A DNA stretch of 64,000 bases, taken from contig JASPKZ010010239.1 of assembly GCA_030220185.1 (NCBI GenBank), forward strand, positions 948,001 through 1,012,000, given 5' to 3'. The position numbers and the translations under genes were made by a program. This document shows, one piece after another, positions 56,611 through 64,000 of the stretch. Source of the DNA: Diploptera punctata (taxonomy: Eukaryota; Arthropoda; Insecta; Blattodea; Blaberidae). Within the stretch, counting starts at the first letter, position 1. Each line of letters starts with the position of its first letter. The notes below the pieces were generated by a model. That model was given only the letters and a program-made list of their open reading frames with translations. It was not told the DNA's origin and did no database searches.

Positions 56611-58118
56611 CACTGCTCAAAACAATTAGAGGAACACTATGAAATATGCAAACATTTTTTCATTGGATGAAGGTACAAACATGAAATTAATAAAGTACAT
56701 TATTTGTGGTTATTTATTTATTTATTTATTTATTTATTGCTTATGTCAGTAAAAACAAATGAATAACGCTGACAATTAACTTTTCAAATAATTCCGCTAT
56801 CTAAGCAATTGAATCTTGTGCTTATTTTTCAAAGTTAAACACTCGTTATATAGAGTTAGTATCGTGTATGGCCTCCACGACATTCGATGACAGTTTGGAT
56901 TTCCTCTTGTGGGATATTCTCCCATTCCTCCTCCAGAGCATCTCCAAGTTGCTGCAGAGTTGTGGAGCTTGATGTCGGTTCCTGACCTTCCTGTCTAGAA
57001 GATCCCACAAGTGGTCAATGGGGTTGAGGTCTGGGCTGACCGCTGGCCACTCCATTACCTCAATTTCATTCCTTCTCAGGAAATCCCTGGTGACAGCCGC
57101 AGAATGTGCCCTGGCATTATCCTGCATAAACAGAAATCCAGGGCCTACTCCAATGGCAGCAGGTGCTCCATGCTCTTTCAGAACGTGCTGGATATACCGG
57201 ACAGCATTCAGTCGCTGGGGAACAGGTACAAGGTCCGTACGATTGTTGTACATAACTCCGGCCCACACCATAATGGAACCTCCTCCGAATCTATCAATTT
57301 CCTGTACAGCCTCTGCAGAAAATCTTTCTCCTGGCCGTCCCCACACCCCTCAATCGACCATCACAACGTGTAAGACGATACCTGGATTCGTCCGAGAATA
57401 GCACAGACTCCCACTGGTTCAGGTTCCAATCACCATGGTTTTCAGCATACGTACGTCTTGCTGCCTTATGCCCATTTGTTAAGCGTGGTTTTTTAACGGG
57501 CCTTTTTGGACGAATATTCTCTTTCCTTAATCTGTTCCTCATGGTTTGGTCTGAAAGCCGGATTCCGGAAGCCATATGAAGGTCATTCTGCAGGTCGTTT
57601 GCAGTTCTTGTACGCTGTCGAAGAGCAGAAAGAACAACGTATCTGTCATCCTGGGGGCTTGTTTTAAATTTACGGCCCTGGCCACGTCTTCTACAATACT
57701 CACCTGTCTCTCTGTGCCTGTTGCGTAACCTGGACACCACGGAAGGAGAAACCCCAAGCTCTCTAGCCACTTGTCGCAGAGATTGATATTGTCGTAAAAG
57801 ATGTAGAGCATGATACACTTCAAACTCATTTAAATGCCTCATTTTTGTCAAAGACTTCAATAAACAAGGCAATAATCAACATTCGTCACTATAGCAACAT
57901 CAGGAAGTGGCCAGTGCCTTTCAAAATAAAAAAAAATTCTCTATATTTGTTATTGTAGGTAATTTCTCTGTATTTTGGCCATGGATCTTTAAAATTTGTA
58001 TCCAATGATAAAATTAATAATTCAATTTACATATTGTCCAACTTTCAGCATCACAGCTTTAAAAAACAATTACTTATTCAATTTATTACAAGTGTTCCTC
58101 TAATTGTTTTGAGCAGTG
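56611..58118 (-). mobile_element. Tc1-like transposon, 1508 bp
   Basis: TA at 56609-56610 and 58119-58120 flanks termini CACTGCTCAAAACAATTAGA and its complement TCTAATTGTTTTGAGCAGTG, with GGAACACT following inward on both sides. The same left end reappears at 63957. One transposase gene, minus strand. It is well preserved compared with the other DNA elements here. Confidence 0.95.
56856..57842 (-). pseudogene. Tc1-like transposase, two frameshifts and altered third catalytic residue
   Basis: From ATG 57842: MRHLNEFEVYHALHLLRQYQ, a helix-turn-helix (LRQVARELGVSPSVVSRLRNR), a basic GRRR-like linker, a second HTH (TMRNRLRKENIRPKRP), the first catalytic Asp in LFSDESRYRL, the second in FMQDNARAHS, then SPDLNPIDHLWD. 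The spacing is 34 residues but the usual Glu is Asp (GAC). Frameshifts lie near 57350 (at CDGRLRG) and near 56965. The coding then reads on to GGHTRY and a stop at 56856. The overall length of about 328 codons is full size. Confidence 0.92.
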
Positions 58119-58120
58119 TA

Positions 58121-59145
58121 TATATAACGCCAAACAACTTATTAATTATTGAGAAATTTACTCAAATAAAAGTAAATATATATGAGGAGACAAAAAATAG
58201 ATGGGAGGATGAAATAATAAAATATTTAAAAAGTATGAAAATGAAAAGTAGATTGCCTGCAATCATAAATAGAGAACTATAAAAAATAACATTGATAAGC
58301 GGGTTCAAATCCCGTGTAGGCATTTATTTTTCTTATCTTGTCATATATATATATGCTCATACTTTTTGTATATGTGAAGAAATGTTTGTAATGTAGTAGG
58401 TCTACCTGTAGACTATATAACTGGTCTTGCAATCAATTGAGATTGCAATTTAGATATATTCCAATTCAAATTCTACCACAGTCACTTGTATGTTAAAATT
58501 ACTGATATTTTGTACCTCAGTGCATCACCGTTATTTTTGCGTATATTGTATATTTGAACTGGTTGAGAGGAAAAGAAAGCTTTATATTCAGTACTCCTGC
58601 AAATATATAAACAAATCTTTATTATTATTATTACTGATGTACGAGTTGGTAGGTCTAAGTAATTATCATTCATTTGAATATATTTTGACTAATATGAGTT
58701 TTTAATACAATTTAAACTACATTTCATGTAGAACGAAACATTAGGAAGTGAAACACTAACCAAAGAGTGACTGCATACGGTGAATAAAAGTAGCCAATTC
58801 GTGTGCAAGTTGAAATTAAAAGCGTACCAAGTGCTTGGGTTATACCTGCACACGTTTTTCTCCAGACTATTAAACACGAGTGGTGATTTTTTCCAATTTG
58901 TGGTTATATGACAAAATAATATTTTTATCTAGGAAAAAGTACAGTATTTATAATTTTGTGAAGCCATAAGAATGCGGAATATAGAAGAGAACTTGGCAAT
59001 AGAAATGCTGGAGGGTAGCCAAATGTAAGAAATATTTGAAAGTTATACTAAGGAAAGCAATAGTTCGCCCAGCACATTGGTCCTACCGTGTGACCAGGAT
59101 ATGACAGTTACTGGATACAAACTTATTTGCTATAAACCATTCCTG
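58121..59145. other. unassigned, with a tRNA 3-prime-half-like block
   Basis: 58295-58322 reads GCGGGTTCAAATCCCGTGTAGGC, a paired T arm followed by an acceptor-like strand, with no 5-prime half. The rest is AT-rich, with no coding sequence recognised. Confidence 0.4.
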
Positions 59146-59248
59146 TGACTATTTAACTCATGCCCCAAATGAGAGTCAATGACCAATCACGTTTCAACGA
59201 TTTTTTATTTACAACCAATCACAGTCGTGTTTCGCCTATAATTTACAA
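59146..59248 (+). repeat. dispersed ~100-bp repeat, copy 2
   Basis: See 20178-20280: TGACTATTTAACTCATGCCC to AGTCGTGTTTCGCC. Flanks differ completely, so the borders are those of a mobile or duplicated unit. Confidence 0.8.
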
Positions 59249-59329
59249 ACGAAAGTTTATCATAATAAATATGACTCTCTAAGAAGCCACTTGTAGTCAA
59301 TGATGTGTGATGTATGGTACCGGCCTATG

Positions 59330-60165
59330 TGAGGCCGCGACCCAGTAACTGATGTGCTAGTAGTGAAGGTCTGCTGCAATTTGGATGTTTGCTGAAGAGA
59401 GTAGTTCTCTCTTAGCTTGTTCTAGTAGAGTGTGATGTCTTTTTTCTTCATTTATGCTGAAGTTTGGCTTAAGCTTGTCGGTCTTAAAGTTTCTTCCTTG
59501 AAGTTCTCTTCTTTGTAGATCTATTTACTTGAAGATACTTGGGAATTTACAAAGGATAATGTGGATTGGAGGATTTGAGGGTTTTGTAGGATGGTAGTCA
59601 GGAGGATATGTATTGATTGGAGTAAGTTCTCTGGTTTAGGATCTTTGGTAGGTAATGGAGGAGAGTTGTCTTCAGTATTTCTTGATTTTCTAGATGTTAT
59701 TTCTGTTTTTCTTGATGTTGTAGTTGTTTTGTTTTATGTCGTGTTTGCTGTCTCATTTTCAGATATTTCTGAAATATGAGGCATTTTCGATGACTTGCAG
59801 CATGTTCTTAACTGCAGTTTGTGCATCTAGTTGTTCTGAGTACATTCAGATAACTTGTGATCACCAGAACATCTTACATATTTTGTAGCTCGATAGCAGA
59901 ACTCTGCAATGTGGCCCAAGCCCTGACAATTGAAGCAATGAGTGTCTCCTGTTGGTTTCCTATATGGTTCCAGTCTGATACGAATGCTGAACAGTTCCTT
60001 GAAGTCCTTTTCAATTATTTCTTTTAGATCTTCTGTTTTGCGAAAAGTAAGAATATAAACTGGTAGTTCAATCTTCTTCTTTTCGCCGTTTATTGTAACT
60101 TGCTTTTCGATGCGCCTTATTTCTTTTACTGACAGTTTCCTGGAAATCACTCGTGGCATTACTTA
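59330..60165 (-). pseudogene. Jockey-like LINE ORF1 (Gag) fragment with CCHC zinc knuckle
   Basis: The minus-strand open frame 60159-59827 starts MPRVISRKLSVKEIRRIEKQ. It contains the typical PYRKPTGDTHCFNCQGLGHI segment with a complete C-X2-C-X4-H-X4-C knuckle, and a second knuckle (RCSGDHKLSEC) that has lost its first Cys. Beyond the stop at 59827 the other frames continue with a Thr/Ser/Lys-rich tail to about 59330. Such Gag-like proteins package LINE RNA. No matching endonuclease-RT ORF follows. Confidence 0.8.
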
Positions 60166-60409
60166 TGATTAATAAGACCAAAATAAGTAATTCACCCCTT
60201 TCCATCACTTAAAATATACATTTATTTTCCCAGTCTTAAGAATTATATTTTTAGTGTATTTGTAATATATTTCACCTCCAATAAAGCAATAGTCTCAAAA
60301 TGATCGGTCTTTATGCCTATTTTATATATCCTTAAATTTGTTCCTGGATATATGAAAGTACAGTAACTATTTTAATTTGTATTTAAGTATTTTGTACATC
60401 GTACTGCGA
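60166..60409. other. unassigned
   Basis: AT-rich, nothing recognised. Confidence 0.4.
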
Positions 60410-60600
60410 AAATTCTTCTTCTTCTTCCTTTCATTTGATAGACCTAGTGGTCTGTTACAGCCTCAATCCAACGTTTGAAGGGTATATCCAAAGATATCCT
60501 ACCTGGTGGCTGGTAATTTAGGATTTGACGTGGTATTCTTGTTCTGCTCATTCTTCGTACGTGAGATTTGCAGTTGTTTATGTATTTTTGTACTTTATAA
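60410..60600 (-). mobile_element. LINE 3-prime fragment with (CTT)n tail
   Basis: Minus-strand SHVRRMSRTRIPRQILNYQP then RWIEAVTDH and a stop form a LINE carboxy terminus of about 50 codons. TTCTTCTTCTTC at 60415 is the tail. Confidence 0.8.
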
Positions 60601-60648
60601 AATGAAGTATCATTAGATAGATACGTAAACAGATTGAGAGATAGCTGT

Positions 60649-60651
<3 letters not shown>

Positions 60652-60741
<90 letters not shown>
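60652..60741. repeat. (GA)n microsatellite
   Basis: About 45 uninterrupted AG dinucleotides. Source of spurious poly-Ser-Leu frames. Confidence 0.97.
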
Positions 60742-60744
<3 letters not shown>

Positions 60745-60839
60745 TAGTCTGTGACTTTTTCTGCGGCAATCGGCGGTAAATGGTTCAGCCGTCAATGCTT
60801 ATCGTTTACGGTGAACTGTTCCGCTAGAATCGGTAATTA

Positions 60840-62035
60840 AAATTACAGTGTTCACATCGTTTTCTAACATTGAAGGCAGGGAAAACGAGAGAATACAGGA
60901 ACAACATCGACCCTTCGAAACCTCCAGGTTACATCGGACTATTTGTCTGTATACTCAGAACAGGTGTACATGTGTTCTTACTGTACTTTCAGGTCACCAC
61001 ACAGTGACCCATTCCTTGTATTCGACAAAAAAACTCAATACTCGAATTTAATCCAGAATGTAATCTATCTCACCTACAGAAAGTTTACAAGGTTCCTAGG
61101 GCCTGTCATTAGTTTGAGTACTTGGTGAGCTAACAGTTCGCCAGTACGCTCACCTCATGGCGACAACAGAATTAAGGCACAAGTCCATTAGACTTGGCCG
61201 GGAGGACTGCCAAGTACTGCTAATGCTTCGTAATCCGCCACCTTCCCAATGACTGTGAACTGGGAACTGTTGTGCCGCCGTAGTGGGACCGAGAAAACGT
61301 GTCATATGTACAGGTTCCACAATAGGATCATTCTTTACAAAACTAGGGCGCTCAACTCCTGGACCTCACAATGGGTCCATGAGTCCTTGGAATTGATCAG
61401 GAGTTAAAGCAGCGCACCCGAACCATGCAGCTCCATCGCACGTACTCCGGTTCCTCAGCCTGGGACGTGCCCTGTCGCTGCTGTGAAATCACAACGGACT
61501 AAAACCAAACTCCAACACAGAGTCACATTTAACGACAAGGAGCTCATCTCTTGAACAACTGACAGTTTGTCCACGAGTCTATCGAACACATCCGGGAGGA
61601 CTGATAAGTAGATATATCGTTTATACTCCCTGTCCGACAGTCGGAGATGTGTCTTATCATTATTGTGAGTCCAGCGCGGAGAGATACCAATTTCCGCAGA
61701 GAGCCAATAGTACACTATGGTGGTTACGTTCTGGCGATTCCACAACTGATCCAGGATCCAGGAGGACGAAATGAAAAGGATGTCCACATACAGTATCCCT
61801 TGACACCCAGCTGGACGCTGTTAAGGATCCAACTGGAAGCCAGGGTTATTTAAAATATAGCTATTAGTACACCAGGAAACTCATCTCCTAGCAACTTCAC
61901 ACATGGTCCATGAGTTAATCTGACTTACCCGGGAAGATAAAAAATCTATCGACTATTCCCCTATCCTCCACAAGGAGATGAACCCTACCGTTATTGTGAG
62001 ACCAGCGAGGAGTCTAGCATGCGATTAACCCTAAT
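60840..62035. other. GC-richer stretch with degenerate repeated modules
   Basis: Composition approaches 50 percent GC, unlike the flanks. Modules recur with divergence: CCATGAGTCCTTGG near 61377, CCACGAGTCTATCG near 61570 and CCATGAGTTAATCTG near 61910. ATTATTGTGAGTCCAGCGCG at 61659 and GTTATTGTGAGACCAGCGAG at 61992 are clear relatives. Open frames on both strands (110 codons minus, 61787-61455; 60-68 codons plus) have no known domain. It may be a decayed gene or the 5-prime part of the following Tc1. Confidence 0.4.
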
Positions 62036-62039
62036 AGTG

Positions 62040-62955
62040 AGAATATAGCGACGAAGTGAGAAAGGCTGACTACAGCGTGCGACTTCAGAGGACGCCATTC
62101 ACCGGAAACGAAAATCGCTAACGTTGCCGCACGTTATCGTCCGCTTAGTACGATCTGTGACAATATCACAGGATAACACACATCTCGTCCGAATGATAGT
62201 GACAGAACGTTCAGCTTCATCTCTAGGGGTAGCATAAAGATGGAAAAACTGTTACAGGTATAGCATTGTCCGCATGAATTATTTGACGATGTCTGCTTCA
62301 CGAAGACTGGTTGCATGCACTCCTTTGCGGCGGACTCCCTTGACCTTAGATCATCGAGGACTCAGGTTACAACGAGCCCGTGGACGCAAAAAGTGCAGTG
62401 CAGATTGCAGCACATGGTGCTTTTTTTATGAATCCCATTTTAACATGGACTACAATAATGTTCGTATACGCATGAGATGATACCATGGAGAGGGGGTATC
62501 ATCCAGACAGTATTACCCAGCATCATACTGCTAGAACGAGAGGCACGATGGTATGGGGAATCATTGGGCAAAATTCATGATTTCGGTTGCTAAACATTGC
62601 GGATAGACTTAACAGCAACCTATATATCGAGGACGTTGTAGAGACAGAATTCAAACCATATCTTCAACTTACTCCTGACACTATACCCCAGCCACATGTT
62701 TAGAGGCACAACACATTCAGATTCTTAATTGGCCTGCCAGAGATGTCGCCTGTTGAACATGTATGAGTTACGGTTTGTCGAAAAGTAATCAAACATCAAC
62801 ATTCAGCAGGCAGCTGCAATGAACTATGAACACGCATACAAATAGCCAAGCATACCATTCCTCAGGAAAAGAGATCCAAAGTCTCATTGATTCAATGCCA
62901 CGATGTATAGCAGTTCTAATTGCACCTCGTGGAGGTATCACAAGATACACATGAA
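62040..62955 (+). pseudogene. strongly decayed Tc1-like transposase
   Basis: Plus strand, piecewise: LRRTPLTLDHRGLRLQRARG at about 62310, a FxDESHFN-like first Asp region altered to YESHFNMDYN, then RLNSN-YIEDVVETEFKPYL, LTPDTI, HVARR, and finally IAVLIAPRGGIT, the usual Tc1 end, at about 62940. Many stops and indels. The inverted termini were not found. A different lineage from the two better Tc1 elements. Confidence 0.75.
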
Positions 62956-63025
62956 TTTACGTGTATTTCATTTGGATTGGTCTGAAAATTTAAACTTTTA
63001 TATCAAAATTAATAGCCTAATATGT

Positions 63026-63353
63026 TGTTCTCTATAGTAAATCTGCCCGAGGGCAGACCTTTCGCTGCAATCATAGCGTTTTCATGCTATACATTGCAGC
63101 TTTACTAAAGAATTCTAGGTGTGGTAGCTTCCCGTTGCTTTCCATACCGGTGAAGGATGATGATGATAAGGGTGATGATGATGGCCGGATGATTTTTGGA
63201 GACCGTTGGACCCTAAGCTTCCTGACATTTGTCCTAAAGGTGAGGAAAAAATACCGAAAAAACTTCACCCAGGAGCTTGCCCCGACCGGGAATTGAACCA
63301 GGGCCCGCTGAGTGACAAGACAGAACGCTATCTCGAGACCACAGCGGTGGACT
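63026..63353 (-). mobile_element. SINE-A, full-length diverged copy
   Basis: The minus strand starts near 63353 with GTCCACCGCTGTGGTCTCGAG. It has a B-box region GGTTCAATTCCCGG, the TTTTTTCCTCACC body, a CAT-rich spacer (63140-63190), and the module CGGGAAGCTACCACACC to GCAGATTTACTAT at about 63030. No target duplication was certain. Confidence 0.88.
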
Positions 63354-63741
63354 TATAATATATGGGATTAGGATTTTCATGTGTGTTTTTTTGTACGATG
63401 AAAAAAAAACAACAGTGAAATGTTGCTTGAAAGGACAGTTTTGTATCACTTTTCTTCCTCTTCTGAGATCTGTAGTTTTTTCATTTTTGCCCTTTTTTGC
63501 CCCATTCTATGCGTAATCCCCTTTTTATCCCATTACTGATCTTTTTAATAATTTCATGTAGCGAATTCGGCCATTTAATTTACTTTACAAAGTCCAATAT
63601 ATATTAAATTAGTATTATCAATAATAAATTAACTTATCTTCTGTTTGCTACGAACATGTCCGCTTTAAGTGAACACAGGACTGAACAAAATTTAAATACA
63701 CACATTTTAACCAATGTAAAATATTGGCTTCTTTTAATTTA
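63354..63741. other. unassigned
   Basis: TGCCCxxTTTTTGCCCC repeats near 63487-63500. No gene. Confidence 0.4.
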
Positions 63742-63916
63742 GCCGAATCAGTATCGAGGTAGCCTGCTGCCTTGTCACGCAGCAGGCCCGGGTTCGATCC
63801 CCGGTCGGGACTATTTTCCTGGGTGATGGTTTTTTCGGGGTTTTTCCTCACCTGTAAGACAAATGTCAGGAAATGTTAAGGCCCAAAAGGTCCCCGAACG
63901 TCATCTGGCCATCATT
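63742..63916 (+). mobile_element. SINE-A head module only
   Basis: ATCGAGGTAGCCTGCTGCC, CTTGTCACGC and a perfect B box GGTTCGATCCC at 63791, then the body up to GGTCCCCGAACGTCATCTGG. It stops where other copies enter the CAT spacer; the second module is absent. The best-preserved promoter boxes of the family in this window. Confidence 0.88.
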
Positions 63917-63956
63917 AACATATTCATTAAGTATAGGATTAAGGCTTCTTAATATA

Positions 63957-64000
63957 CACTGCTCAAAACAATTAGAGGAACACTATGAAATATGCAAATA
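63957..64000. mobile_element. left end of a second Tc1 copy, cut by the window
   Basis: CACTGCTCAAAACAATTAGA and the following GGAACACTATGAAATATGCAAA are identical to 56611 onward, preceded by TA at 63955-63956. The rest lies outside the window. Confidence 0.9.

Noticed and set aside
57011..57401. Plus-strand open frames of 120 and 127 codons
   Set aside because: Antisense to the Tc1 transposase gene at 56856-57842.
60578..60795. Open frames of repeated Ser-Leu on the minus strand
   Set aside because: They are translations of the (GA)n microsatellite and have no other coding character.
63742..63830. Functional tRNA-Asp gene
   Set aside because: The A/B boxes and GTC loop are present, but the stems do not close and the sequence continues as SINE-A body.
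1..64000. Bacterial contamination or an integrated prokaryotic element
   Set aside because: No operon-like ORFs, ribosome binding sites or bacterial gene families; everything recognisable is eukaryotic transposon sequence.

Overview
This is AT-rich arthropod genomic DNA (roughly two thirds A+T by eye) with no host gene that I can recognise. I infer an insect with a large, repeat-laden genome. A cockroach or other blattodean is my best guess, because I associate the dominant LINE family here with that group from memory, but nothing in the window proves the species. The sequence is almost wall-to-wall transposon remains of several classes, with many microsatellites between them.

One LINE lineage (called LINE-A below) dominates. 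It has a full-length 3.28 kb copy at 35625-38904 (minus strand, 14-bp target duplication, APE endonuclease plus reverse transcriptase, broken by two frameshifts). A nearly intact but internally deleted copy lies at 50040-50835 (13-bp target duplication). Many truncated copies occur at 1.3, 3.1-3.8, 7.7-10.0, 12.9, 31.9, 33.2, 42.0 and 46.8-49.1 kb. Fragments of several other LINE lineages, most only the 3-prime 200-600 bp, lie at 2.7, 14.6, 16.4-18.1, 21.0, 27.0, 29.3, 31.1, 41.2, 42.4, 43.6, 52.0-53.4, 56.0 and 60.4 kb. A Jockey-like Gag fragment is at 59.3-60.2 kb. Two Penelope-like GIY-YIG fragments are at 43.9 and 53.5 kb.

DNA transposons are Tc1/mariner-like. They include a 1587-bp Tc1 with double (inner and outer) inverted repeats at 5303-6889, a 1508-bp Tc1 at 56611-58118 whose sister copy starts at the last 44 bases of the window, and a DD41D mariner relic at 33074-34246 that was itself hit by LINE-A. 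There is also a decayed Tc1 at 62.0-62.96 kb and several short non-autonomous inverted-repeat elements (4.1-4.6, 13.9-14.5, 14.9-15.35 and 54.5-55.2 kb). SINEs include a tRNA-Asp-headed modular family (SINE-A; 40.1, 51.0, 63.0, 63.7 kb and pieces at 0.05 and 54.4-55.2 kb) and a second tRNA-headed family (SINE-B; 8.6, 39.2 and 56.2 kb).

The insertions are nested and can be ordered in time: SINE-B into an old LINE-A; Tc1 into a flank of a tandem array; LINE-A into mariner; an inverted-repeat element into SINE-A. The less explained items are a perfect 200-bp spacerless palindrome (780-979), a tRNA-Tyr pseudogene with intron (4673-4765), a decayed coding stretch of unknown origin (10840-11900), a possible signal-peptide exon (15824-15875), fresh tandem duplications at 18.6-20.6 kb, hammerhead-like motifs beside the Penelope fragments, and an excess of the palindrome TAGGCCTA.
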